A stretch of 64,000 bases of DNA from Alligator mississippiensis (taxonomy: Eukaryota; Chordata; Crocodylia; Alligatoridae): assembly GCF_030867095.1 (NCBI RefSeq), contig NC_081831.1, forward strand, positions 40,671,319 through 40,735,318. The letters run 5' to 3'. A program made the position numbers and the translations under genes. Positions 22,530-33,828 of this stretch are shown here, piece by piece. The notes under the pieces are model-generated. The model saw only the letters and a list, made by a program, of their open reading frames with translations. It was not told the DNA's origin and did no database searches. How positions within the stretch are numbered: the first letter of the stretch is position 1; the number at the start of each line of letters is the position of its first letter.

Positions 22530-23679
22530 TTTTTTTATTCCCCTGTTACATCTTGCCATACCCAAGATTTCTCTGGCTTTCCATGATCATTGCCTCTATG
22601 CTGCTACAATATATTTAATAAATAATAATAATCTTTCCCTAACCTGTAGATTTAATTAGTTGTATATTACTTCTACAGCTTTCTGTGGTTTGACATATGA
22701 TCCTATTATGAAGCAGAGGGTCCCTCTGGGTCAACCCATGCAGAGAGTTTATGTTGAGGATGTAAGAAGGCACTGGAGCTATTGTGCTGATGTGACAGTC
22801 TACTGTCACGTATCTTTCTACAAGGAATCAGAGACAGGGGTCCTTGCTGATTAAGGTGGGGACTGGGAGCCATCTTTAGGGAGTAAAGTAATAGAGTCAG
22901 TCAAAACAGTTCAGCCAAAATATTTTCTTTCACAAAAATCTGTTTCAATGTAAAATCATTCACATGTTGACAATTTATTTTGGAAAAAAATGAAAATCTA
23001 TTTAAAATGCTAAATTGTCCCATATTGATATTTGGCACCAAGGGAAAGATCTATTTTCCACCCCCCTCTGAAAAGCAAGGATGAAAAAAACCCCATGATC
23101 TCCATTTTCAGCATTTGAAAACTGACTGCAGGGAATTTGACTTTTTCACAGCTTTATAGTCACTGTTGCTTTATGTCCCTTTAGCTAGAGAAGGAGTTAG
23201 ATAAGGGAGAGACATCACATGTAAGGCTGTTCTACCACATAGAAGTAAGGTGTGAATGGAAGGCGGGAACTATTCTATGCAGAGAAGGGCCTGTGAAATA
23301 AGGATAAAATATAGCACCATACCCCAGTCTGTGTTTTCCGAGAGATCCCAGAGCTCTGGATCCAGAGTTTTGACTTAGGCCCTTCTTTCCTTTTCATCAT
23401 GGGGACCTGGTCAAGTGAAGGTGCTTCCAGTTATGCAATGCTGATTGCATTGCATAATTTTCAGCATAGCCTTGAGTAGAAGCAGCTCTGAGACACATTG
23501 GCCATGTATTAAACTAATGCCAATCCTACAACTGCTGCTGAGAAACAGGCCCTGCTCACTCTCTTCCAATCTGCCTCTATCCCAGCGTGATGATTAGACA
23601 GGATGGACAGCCTAGTGGGGTCTTGAACATATGCTCCTCTGCCAGTCTCAGGGTGGTGTCACATGTTCAACTTCATACC
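22530..23679. other. No recognised gene
   Basis: AT-rich non-coding sequence. Frames are short and featureless. Confidence 0.6.
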
Positions 23680-23687
23680 TACTAAGT

Positions 23688-23995
23688 CAGGGGCAGGCAA
23701 ATATGGCCCACAGGCTGGATCTGGCCCACCAGGCCATTTTATCCAGCCTGCAAGGCACCCCAGCCCCTTCCCACCCCAGCCCCCCCATCCAGAAGCTGCC
23801 TGAAGCTGCTTTCCCTGCACGTGGCTACTCCAGCACCACGTAGCCCCCAGCTGCATTGCTGAACCCCAGGAGCATGGGGCGGCACCGGTACCCCAGGCCC
23901 AGGAGTGGCTGGGGTGTGTGTGTGTGTGTGTGTGTGTGCGTGTGTGTGTCCGAGCAATGAGGGAGAGGGAGACAGAGAGAGCAACGAGGGAAGGA

Positions 23996-24031
<36 letters not shown>

Positions 24032-24791
24032 GAGTGTAGTGAGTGAAGCACACTGTGTATGTGTACTGAGTGAAGCACACGGTGTGTGCATGTGTAGTGA
24101 GCAAAGCACACAGTGTGTGTGCAATGAGGGAGGGAGAGGAAGAGTGTGTGTGTTTGTAGGGTGAGTCCCACAAGCATCCCCACCATACACATGCCCCGCC
24201 CTCACACTGCCATACATACAGACCCCCAACACCCACACCCCCTCACACACCCCAGCCACCCTCCCCTCATACACAGACCCACAAACTGCATATCCACCCA
24301 CACATGTCCACCCACATGCTCCCTCAACCCACACACCTATCCACCCCTTACAACTCCCCACACACCCACACCCTCCCTCTTGTACCCACAAACCCACAGT
24401 CCTGACACCCCCACAGTATACAAAAGTAAGACTTCATTTTAAGCTATTGTGCAACCACCTCTATGTACACAACACAAACACATGTAAATCAGGACAAAAA
24501 CATTTTTTGAAATCAAATTAATGAATGTTGTAGATGTTTGATTTTTAGAATATAATTTGGTGTTTTTCTGATTCTGAGATGGCAAAACCCCTTGATGAAA
24601 GGAGTATTTTGGGGGGCATAGGGAGGGGCTTCTGGTGGCAAAGGTCAGCAGTTAGGGGGTGGGACTTCTGGTCCCAAGATGGTGAGCAGGGGGCGGGGCA
24701 CCTATCAAGGGGCGGGGCTACCCATGCAGCCCTTGACAGCTTGCCAAAACTTGGTAAGTGGCCCTCTGCCCAAAATAATTGTCCAACCCTG
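23688..24791. mobile_element. Non-autonomous hAT transposon with near-perfect 8 bp target duplication
   Basis: The element starts CAGGGGCAGGCAAATATGGC and its right end, reversed, starts CAGGGTTGGACAATTATTT, both of hAT type. The flanking octamers TACTAAGT (23680-23687) and TACAAAGT (24792-24799) agree at seven of eight bases. It is 1,104 bp and carries an internal (TG)n run (about 23915-23950), a (GA)n run (about 23999-24028) and a CA-rich stretch. No transposase is present. The ERV begins only 21 bp beyond its right duplication. Confidence 0.8.
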
Positions 24792-24820
24792 TACAAAGTG
24801 CAGTTAAAACATAAGCAAAG

Positions 24821-25323
24821 TGTGGAATCAGAAAAAATATATGCCTTAAACTTTGATTATTTTAGTTATAAGATGACATAACTGCTTTGTGGAGAACTGC
24901 TGGCTCTGTATAGTAGAACAGATAAAAGAAAGTGTTTGTTCTTTGTAACTCCTCTGCAACTGCTTTGCTCACCGCGGCCTTAAAGATAACAAAAAAGTAT
25001 GTACAAATCTGATTTCCAGGTGCAAGAAGGAGGTTTGTGAACTAACCTCGCCTCCCCCATTAGTTCCCATCCTGATTACAGCAAAGAAATAATGAAGAAA
25101 TATTATAGCCGCTTTTCATGCTAATTTCACTATATGATCACGTGAGTTGTAAGCAACTGTTAAAAAGTATATAAGCCTCCTGATTTTGCTCTTGGGGGGG
25201 GACCCCTTCCAAGTGCTTGGGAAATCCATGTCACTTTGGAGTCCCCCCTACAGCTGTAGTTTCTTTTAAATAAAAGCTTCTGCTGACCTGACCCAAAAGT
25301 ATGCTGCGTGTGTTTCCACGACA
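24821..25323 (+). repeat. ERV 5' LTR
   Basis: The LTR begins TG and ends CA and is 503 bp. It contains a TATA box (TATATAA, 25168-25174), then a poly-G stretch and a polyadenylation signal AATAAA at 25269-25274, giving a plausible U3-R-U5 division. U3 drives proviral transcription on the plus strand. Confidence 0.96.
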
Positions 25324-25328
25324 ATTCC

Positions 25329-25346
25329 TGGTGCTGTGACTCGGAT
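25329..25346 (+). promoter_or_regulatory. Primer binding site, tRNA-His type
   Basis: TGGTGCTGTGACTCGGAT lies 5 bp past the LTR end. It differs at one base from the sequence complementary to the 3' end of tRNA-His used by HERV-H-type elements. This is where reverse transcription would be primed. Confidence 0.85.
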
Positions 25347-26247
25347 CCAGAACACATGCTGAGGAAGGAGGACCGCAGACTGCCCCCCCCCGAACGCCGA
25401 GGCGCCAAACTTGAGAGGTAAGAGACCTAATTCAAAATCTCTATTGGGGTTTCGGAGGAGGACTGCCTGTAGGCTCCCAACTTGGCCGTGGTAACTGGAT
25501 CTGAACCTTGTTAAAACAGGTCAGTCTGAACCTTACTGCCGGCTAAAATTTTCTGTCTGGTAAAGGATCCCATTTTGTGTCTGGTAACGTACGTTTTATT
25601 TAGGGAGAAACTGTTTGAGGCACCTTCGTCCAACAGTACATTGGGCTTGTAGTTAATTAACTAAGGCGGTGTGGGGGAGGGGGTCTGGCTGACTGAATGA
25701 ATGTGCATGTGCGTGTATTTAGAAATATGAGCCACTGACCAGGTCTGAGACTACGGTTGGGTTCAGCCGCCCCAATTCTGCCTAACAGGGCAGTTTTGAA
25801 AGCAAGGGGGCCCAACTGGAACCTCGTAACCCAGTGGACAGGGCTTCCGAGTGATTTTGTCTTCTTCTATCTGGCTATTGAATAAATGTGTGTGTATGCA
25901 TTTAGAAAAATGAGCCACTGACCAGGTCTGGGACTAAGGCTGGGTCTAGCCGCCCTGATTCTGCCTAAAAAGGTAGCGTCAAAAGCAAGGGGGCCCAGCT
26001 GAAACCTCATGACCCAGTGGACAGGGTGTCTGAGTGATTTTGTCTTTTCCAAACCCCTTGTCCCAGTAGCTTCTGCTGAGAGCAGGAGTGAAAGGATCCC
26101 TCTTGTGTTTCCCACCCCATTTCCATTTTATGAGCCGGTGTCGGGTCAGAAGCCTTTTGTCTGGGCAATGAAAATCTGAGGGGCAAGGCAATGAGCGGCC
26201 CGGACATCCTAAATAAGCCTCTCCTACGTCTCCCTGTGTGACTGAAA
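25347..26247 (+). other. ERV untranslated leader with tandem 183 bp duplication
   Basis: The 0.9 kb leader between primer site and gag contains two adjacent copies of a unit of about 183 bp (about 25683-25865 and 25866-26048), marked by TGAGCCACTGACCAGGTCTG at 25728 and 25911. Packaging signals normally lie here, so the duplicated unit may be part of one; that is inference. Confidence 0.8.
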
Positions 26248-27858
26248 ATGGGAACAAGTCAGTCTAAACAAGTTCCTGTCCTCCCTAAGGGGAGTCTGGT
26301 GTACTTTATGTACACACACTATTCTCCCAAGGCTTGCAAGTACCTGGATGAGTGGAACTGGTATACTAGGGATGATCCTGTGAAGCATTTTCCACAGGAA
26401 GGAACATTTGATCAGGATAAAATAGTGCACTTAAGAGGGGCTTTAGAGTCCCCTGGATCCAAAACACCACAAAACCAGTGGGACACGTTCTTTTATTGAT
26501 ATGATAAAATGTCCAAAAGGCAGACAGAATCTCAAACTAGGAGCCTAAAAGAGTCTCAAGAAAAATTAAAACAGCAGTTAAAAGCTGTTCGGGAGAAATT
26601 GGCTGCTCCCCCAAATTACACGCCGGCCACCACTCCGATGTATCCAGCATTGCCCGGGGCACCCCCACCACCGGAGCCAGCAGAGGATATCCTTGACCTT
26701 TTTTCGAACCCTGCTCTCCTGGAACTCCCACATCAGCAACAACCGGTTCAACATCAGGCTGCACCCCAGGCTAGTAACCCATTAGCTGAAGCTCCTTCAA
26801 TAAATCCATCCACGGAGCTTAATAGTCCGGACTCATCCACCATATCTGCCACTCAATCATCACCAATGTGGCAATTTACTCCTGGGTCACAACCCACCAC
26901 AGGTGTATTTAGAAGAATGGGAATAGGCATGGAAAGATCTCCCATCAATCTTAGATCCTGAGCTGCACAAGTTTACCCCATAAGACAAATGCCAGGCATT
27001 GGCACCGATGGACAAAATATAATAACTGTGCACGCACCCTGGACTCCAGGTGATCTCTACAATTTAACTAAAAAATTCCCAAGAATCAGGGAAAACCCAG
27101 AAAAATTTCAGGAAAAATTGCAGACTGTTATAAATTGTTATAATCCAACATGGGCTGACATTAATCAGCTCATGCGATCCATTTTGCCAAAGGAAACTAT
27201 GCTATGTCTGTACGCTGCCTGTACTTGGCCAGATCAAAACCCAGGGATTGGCCAAGACTTTATTGACAAGAGAAATGCTTTGGTTCAGGCAGTTCTCACA
27301 ATTTGCCCAAAAAAGGCAGACTGGGCCAAAATAAATACCTGTAAACAAAACAAAAATGAACACCCCAGTGACTATTTAAAATGCCTCAAACAAGCATTTG
27401 AACGATACTCAGAAATGGATAACCCAGTCAGAAATGCTAAACAAGCAATAGTGACAGCATTCATCCAGGGACTTAACCCTAAAATTGCTGAGAAAATTCA
27501 AACAGTAATTATTGGCTGGAAAACTAAAGATTTGACCGAAGTCCTTGCTGCGGCTAACCATTTTCATAACAAATTGGAACGGTCTAAAGACAATGCTGAG
27601 TTTAAGTTAATGGCCTTACAGATTTCTCAGTTGCAGGGTCCAGGTAAAGAAAGGGGATGAGGACGGGGAAGGGGAGGCCCGGGTAGATTCAGGGGAAGAG
27701 ATAGATCCTTGAGCCCACAAAACCCAGGCTATGGGAACCAATGTCATTATTGCAAGCAAGAAGGACATTGGAAATCAGAATGCCCCAACCGCCCCAGCCA
27801 AGGACCCAGACCCCAGCCCCCACCTCCTCTTCCTGTCAATTTTCCCAGTGTTGACTAG
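26248..27858 (+). pseudogene. gag: ERV gag (matrix, capsid, nucleocapsid), three premature stops
   Basis: Gag forms the viral core. The frame opens with MGTSQS, a myristoylation-type matrix start, as in gammaretroviruses. A proline-rich linker (PGAPPPPEPAED, near 26660) follows, then a capsid region (about 26989-27640) that includes TLLYxAACTWPD-like and DWAKINT text. Basic GRGRGG sequence precedes a single CCHC zinc knuckle, CHYCKQEGHWKSEC (near 27750). In-frame TGA codons interrupt at 26497-26499, 26959-26961 and 27658-27660. The natural terminus is TAG at 27856-27858, after which pol continues in the same frame. There are no frameshifts over the whole gene. Confidence 0.9.
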
Positions 27859-30800
27859 GACAGACTCAGGGACAGTGACATCATCGCTCCTTTGCTTGCT
27901 ACTGACCAATCTGGTCCGTTTGTTGAATGCCTTATTTTTGGTAAACCTGTCTCCTGTCTTGTCGACACCGGAGCGTCCCGCTCCACGCTAAAGGCTGCTG
28001 AGTTTCCTTTTCTACCTTATTCTCCTGAAACTATAAATGCTGTCGGTATAGGCGGACAACCTATCCCACATCCCGTCTCTGAACCTGTCTCCATCTCTAT
28101 TGGCCCTTTGTCTGAAAATCATGCCTTTCTTCTTAGCCCCTGTGCACCTGTCAACCTTCTTGGTAAGGATTTGCTGTATAAACTGGGAAGTGTGATTTAT
28201 TGTAGCCCAGATGGTGTTTACCTTGAGGTACCGAAACATAGAAAAACTGAGCTTGTGGCTTTGCTAACCCAGGAGTACTCTGATCCTGACACTTCCTACT
28301 TGCAAGAGGAACTGTTGGCACGAGTACCTCCACAGCTGTGGTCCACTCATGAGAATAAAGTGGGGCACATGCTGAGTGCTGAACCAGTGCGTATCATCTT
28401 GAACCCTGCCAAGCCACTTCCTCGTGTCCCACAGTACCCCATCTCAAAGGAAGCTGAGAAAGGGATCAAGCCTGTCGTTTCCTCACTCCTTGAGCAAGGG
28501 ATTATTGTCCCAATACGCTCCCCTTGCAACACACCTATCCTACCTGTCAAAAAACCTGGTAAAGATACGTATCGCTTTTTGCAAGACCTTCGAGCTGTAA
28601 ATGCCGCTGCTTTACCCGCTTTCCCCGTGGTCCCTAACCCCGCCACTATTCTTTCCTGTATCCCTTCAGATGTTACATATTTCACAGTAGTGGATCTTTG
28701 TTCTGCTTTTTTCTCTATCCCCGTTCATAAGGATAGCCAATATCTGTTTACATTTACTTATCAGAGATTCCAATATACCTGGACAAGACTCCCTCAGGGA
28801 TATACAGAGTCCCCAACCCTATTTTCCCAGATCCTAAAAAAGGATTTGGATCCTATCATGTTCAAAGGGGGGTCCACCCTTGTTCAGTACGTTGATGATC
28901 TATTGTTAGCCTCACCCACTTTGGAGGCCTGTAAGCAAGATACTTTGACACTCCTCACAGTTTTAGCTCAGAAAGGCCACAAGGCCTCAAAATCTAAATT
29001 GCAACTCTGCAAGTCTAAGGTACATTATTTAGGGCATAATATCTCAGCAGGAGAACGACACCTTTCCCCTAGTAGAGTTGAAGCTATCCTCAACATTCCC
29101 AAACCTATGACTAGAAAACAGATGAGGGGATTCTTAGGTGCAACGGGTTATTGTAGACAGTGGATCCTGGGTTATGCTGCTTTTGCAAAACCCTTGCAAA
29201 CATTCACTCATGATACCACCCCGGAACCCCTCCCTTGGACTCCTAAAGCCAAACAATCATTTGTGGCCCTTAAGCAAGCCCTCACTCTTGCTCCTGCTCT
29301 TGGACTTCCTAATCATAAAAAACCCTTTACCTTGTTTTGTCATGAAAGGAAAGGAATCGCTTTAGGAGTACTCACTCAGCTGCATGGTGAAAAGCATCGC
29401 CCAATTACATATTACAGCTCTGCCCTTGATCCCGTAGCTGCGAGACTTCCTCCTTGCCTCCGTTCAGTTGCAGCTGCTGCCTTGTTGGTTAAAAAGGCAG
29501 ATTCTCTAGTTTTGGGATACTCTTTAACCGTTGCAGTTCCACATGCTGTGATGGCCCTTCTTCTCAAGGACAAAACTCAGCACATTTCCAATTCCCGTCT
29601 TACTAAATATGAAAAACTTCTACTGTCAGCTGCAAATGTAACCTTAAATCGCTGTTCAATTCTGAATCCTGCGTCACTTCTGCCTATCGCCTCTGATGGT
29701 GAGCCTCATGATTGCCTGTCTATCACAACTCAATTGTTAACCCCTCGAACTGACCTCAAGGACATTTCTATCCCGAACTCTGACCTTGTTTTGTTTGTTG
29801 ATGGTTCCTGTCTTAGAAATGATGCAGACAAATTAGTTGCGGGATATGCAGTATGCACTCAGTATGCTGTTTTGGAAGCCTATTCTTTATCCCAAGCTCG
29901 TTCTGCTCAAGTTGCTGAACTCATTGCTTTAACACGTGCTTGCATTCTTGCAAAAAATCAAACCACAACCATTTATACTGACTCTAAGTATGCTTTTGGT
30001 GTTGTTCATGATTTTGGACAAATCTGGAAACAAAGAGGGTTCCTCACTTCATCAGGGACCCAAATCAGTCATGGTTGTTATGTAAAAGCGCTCTTAGAAG
30101 CTGTTCAATTGCCTCTTGCTATTGCTATTGTTAAATATAAAGCTCATGAGAAACCCTTTGATGATGTCACATGAGAAAATGATCTGGCAGACCATTCTGC
30201 CAGAAACACGGCCCTTTCTGGCCCACAGGCTCCTAACTCTGTTTTTGTTTGTTTTTCAGCAGACCAGTCTCCTTTGGCTAGCCTTTCAAGTCTGGCCCGT
30301 CTTCAAAATCAGGCCCCAAAAAAGGAAATAAATGACTGGCTGCGTGCAGGATGTTCACTGCACCCCGACTCTCTCTGGCGCTCCCCGGACGGCCGCCTGG
30401 TGGCGCCTAGAGAGCTTTTGCCACATCTTGCTCGTTTAACCCACTCTGCGGCCCATACGAGCAAAGCGGGGATGATTGCTACAGTACAAAGAAATTGGTT
30501 TGCCCCAAATTTTCTTTCCATGGCACAACAGTACTGTAGCTCCTGTACCATCTGTTTAGCTCACAACATTGGGCAACAGGTAAAAACGACACCTGCAGCC
30601 CATCCCCCTCCATGGGGACCGTTTGTAAATCTGCAAATTGATTTTGTGCAGCTACCTAAGTGCTGTTCTTATGAGTACATTCTTGTTATTATTGATGTGT
30701 TCTCTGGATGGGTGGAAGCCTACCCATGCATACATGCTGATTCCATCACTGTAGTGAAGAAATTGCTCAAATTCATCCCTAGATTTGGATTGCCCCTCAC

Positions 30801-31584
30801 AATAGATAGTGACCGTGGCACCCATTTCACAGGACAGATAGTAAAAAACATCTGCCAAGCACTCAACATACAGCAACGCCTACACTGTAGTTATCATCCA
30901 CAATCAAGTGGTGCTGTAGAACGTAAAAACTCTGATTTAAAAATGTGCATTTCAAAGATTTGTGCTGAAACAGGCCTAAAATGGCCTGATGCACTGCCCA
31001 TTGCTCTTATGCACATTAGAAATACTGTTAACAGAAAACATGGCCTAACCCCTTATGAAATACTCATGGCATGACCCATGAGGATGCCAGCTACACCACC
31101 TGTTGCCCCACACCAAACAGACCTACAATTAACTGATAAAACTGTACTAAATTATTGCAAGGCATTAATGAAGTATGCCAGGTTTGTTCATTCACAGGTC
31201 CAAGAAGCCTTACCTCAACCACCGGATGTTCCCTGTCACAACCTCAAACCAGGGGATTGGATCTACATAAAAGCCTATCAACGGAAAAACGCACTTCAAC
31301 CCAGATGGAAAGAACCTTTCCAGGTACTTCTGACCACTAATTCTGCTGTTCTTTGCCAAGGTCACCAAACGTGAACTCACGCCTCGCACTGCAAGAAGGT
31401 ATCACCTCCATTGGACCCCGAAGCAGCTGTATTCCAACCAAGGTTGGGATCTTTCCCTGAGGCCAAGGACAAAGACCCTCAGGACCTCACTCAGGCAAGT
31501 GAGGAGCATCAGGGTGCAAGTGCTAGTAACCTCTCCCCTGAACCCAACACCTCAGCCCAGCCGGATTCATCAGTTAAAGAATGA
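27859..31584 (+). pseudogene. pol: ERV pol (protease, RT, RNase H, integrase), three premature stops
   Basis: Pol continues gag's frame directly after the TAG, the arrangement used for stop-codon readthrough in gammaretroviruses. The protease motif LVDTGAS is near 27961. Reverse transcriptase has LPQGYTESP and the catalytic YVDD at 28888-28899. RNase H shows LFVDGSC and YTDSKYAF. Integrase has the HX3H and CX2C zinc-site residues (LTHSAAH, SSCTIC) and the D,D,E residues in LQIDFVQ, IDSDRGTHF and HPQSSGAVERK. A GPY/F-like segment (RWKEPFQVLLTT) is near 31310. In-frame TGA codons occur at 30172-30174 (end of RNase H), 31072-31074 and 31372-31374 (integrase). The protease-RT-RNase H part is open for over 760 codons. 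The terminal TGA overlaps the env region. Confidence 0.93.
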
Positions 31585-33239
31585 AGATATCATCTTCGGC
31601 CTCAAAGAAAGTGAATGCTCCCATTCGGAAGATCACCACCTCGATCAAGACCAAGAGCCGACATTATCAGTCCTTTAGGTAACTTGAGCCCAGAGGACGA
31701 AGGAAGACTTTGGCTGCCATCCTGGGTTTGGCTGGTAGTGTTCTTTTTCTTACTGGTGCTGGTTATGTTTGTTGTTAAGATTCTTTGTCCTTCCTGTCTC
31801 TAAAAATGGCACTGATATCCTTATATATCACACTTGGGTATCTCAGTATCACCCAAGGGGGGTGAGAAAAAAATTTGTACTTACAGATCTCCCATACGGT
31901 GGCTCAAGCTAAAAATAAAAGTGACTGCTGGATATGCTCTCACAGCCCAGCGCACCTACACCAAGGAATCCCAATGATCGGAGTACCAATATCCCTCCAG
32001 CAATGGGGAACAATAAACGGCGGCTTTGTTAGACACTGCTCGTTAGCTGCCCATCGGTCTGCTTCAAAAAATGGAGGGCCACCCCTGCTAACTGGATAAT
32101 CTCCCCAAGAGTAGAGGCGCCTTTCTGTTACAGATCCAACAACACCGGAGCTTATAATAAAGCCACACCTGTAGGACACTACCCTCATTGCCTAACTACT
32201 CTAGATTATAGCCCTAGTAGCACCAGTGGAATGCTGTTGGGTAACGTACCCTCTCTCAATTGTACAGGATTCATGGTCTACAACTTTTCTAAGGAACCTC
32301 ATGTTGCTCTCATTGCAAACAAATCGGAATTTTACATTGACTGCAATTTTACTTCTTATATGTCGGTCCAGCAGGATAGCAGCTAAACGTGGTCCGTCCT
32401 ATATGATGCATATCAATCGAAAGTGCCGGATATGGCACAACACCTGTTGAGATTTGAGTACCCTTTCTGCCCCAGGCCTTTACTGGCTCTGCGGAAACAG
32501 GGCTCATAAAATCTTGCCCTAAAATTGGGTGGGGGCATACACTCTTGGACGTGTTATCCCTGGTTTCAAAATGCATAGTGCAATATATCTGAAACAAGTA
32601 AAAAATTTCAACCATCACATGAAAAGGGCGGTTAACCCCTTAGCTACCAGAAACACAGGGTTCCATCAATTTGTGAGAACCTTCATACCGTGGCTTGGAA
32701 TAAGAGAATTGAAACTAGCCTTAATTAACATTTCAGCCACAATGGAAGCTATGGGAAATGCCACTGCAGATGCAATTCAGGCTCTACAAAAAGAAATCTC
32801 CCAGATCTCACAAGTAACTATACAACACCGCATAGCCCTAGATTACCTATTGGTATCCCAGAGAAGAGTATGTGCCTTAATAAACTCCACTTATTGTGTC
32901 TATGTCAATCAGGACATCCAAATCAAAACTGACATTCACAAAATCCAAAATCAGTTAAGGGTCTTACATCAAGTGGCCTCAGAAAATACTGACTGGGGTC
33001 TAAAAAAAATGTGGTCTTGACTAACCTCCTGCCTCCCAGATTTCGGGGCCCTTGGCAAGAAAATCCTGTATAAAATATTGTTTGTCTTGATAGTTCTGAT
33101 AATGTTTTATGTCTTAGTGCAACTGATCCTCTGCTGCGTAAAAGTCAGCAGGAAAAGCTTTAGCAGGGCAAAAAAACCCACAGCAGAGTCTAGAATAATG
33201 GTGTTACAAAAGTGTGAGCAGATTAAAAAAAAAACATAA
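31581..33239 (+). pseudogene. env: ERV env (SU and TM), multiple frameshifts and stops
   Basis: Env mediates entry in retroviruses; this copy is heavily broken. A hydrophobic leader lies near 31715-31800. SU remnants include DCWICSH (near 31935), a central block with an NCTGF sequon in a second frame (about 32100-32440), and YWLCG (near 32480) back in the first frame. TM text follows: a hydrophobic FIPWLGI stretch, a coiled-coil region, and an immunosuppressive-type/CX6CC region near 32850-32910. In that motif the first of the paired cysteines is replaced by tyrosine. A TGA at 33018-33020 precedes a transmembrane segment near 33065-33145. The frame ends with TAA at 33237-33239. At least two frameshifts are needed to read it through. 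Confidence 0.85.
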
Positions 33240-33309
33240 AAGGCTGCATGATAAAATAGAGGGGCTCATAAAAATAGAAGTTTAAGGCTAAAGTGAGACT
33301 AAATAGTCT

Positions 33310-33321
33310 CAAAGGGGGGAC
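33310..33321 (+). promoter_or_regulatory. ERV polypurine tract
   Basis: AAAGGGGGGA ends one base before the TG of the 3' LTR. It is the expected plus-strand primer for reverse transcription. Confidence 0.92.
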
Positions 33322-33824
33322 TGTGGAATCAGAAAAAACATATGCCTTAAACTTTGATTATTTTAGTCATAAGATGACATAACCGCTTTGTGGAGAACTG
33401 CTGGCTCTGTATTGTAGAACAGATAAAAGAAAGTGTTTGTTCTTTGTAACTCCTCTGTAACTGCTTCGCTCACCGCAGCCTTTAAGATAACAAAAAAGTA
33501 TGTACAAATCTGATTTCCAGGTGCAAGAAGGAGGTTTGTGAACTAACCTCGCCTCCCCCATTAGTTCCCATCCTGATTACAGCAAAGAAATAATGAAGTA
33601 ATATTATAGCCGCTTTTCATGCTAATTTCACTATATGATCACGTGAGTTGTAAGCAACTGTTAAAAAGTATATAAGCCTCCTGATTTTGCTCTTGGGGGG
33701 GGACCCCTTCCAAGTGCTTGGGAAATCCATGTCACTTTGGAGTCCCCCCTACAGCTGTAGTTTCTTTTAAATAAAAGCTTCTGCTGACCTGACCCAAAAG
33801 TATGCTGCGTGTGTTTCCATGACA
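33322..33824 (+). repeat. ERV 3' LTR
   Basis: 503 bp, TG...CA, collinear with the 5' LTR at a fixed offset of 8,501 bp with no indels. TATA box at 33669-33675 and AATAAA at 33770-33775. About ten substitutions separate it from the 5' copy. Confidence 0.96.
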
Positions 33825-33828
33825 AAAG

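Larger units (their letters stand above)
24821..33824 (+). mobile_element. Full-length class I (gammaretrovirus-like) endogenous retrovirus
   Basis: The 9,004 bp provirus has LTR, primer site, leader, gag, pol, env, polypurine tract and LTR in the canonical order. It is flanked by the 4 bp direct repeat AAAG (24817-24820 and 33825-33828), the target duplication size typical of gammaretroviruses. The two LTRs are both 503 bp and differ at about ten positions (seven transitions, three A/T changes by eye), roughly 2%. Gag and pol share a frame separated by a TAG. Premature stops make the copy defective. Class I assignment rests on the single zinc knuckle, the gag-TAG-pol layout, the TM cysteine motif and the integrase/RT motifs. 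Confidence 0.96.

Noticed and set aside
23659..24397. Three long minus-strand frames rich in Ser, Leu, His and Thr
   Set aside because: They are translations of the (TG)n/(GA)n microsatellites and CA-rich tail in the hAT element.
27731..27991. 86-codon frame overlapping the gag/pol border
   Set aside because: Out of frame with the zinc knuckle and protease; a shadow of gag-pol.
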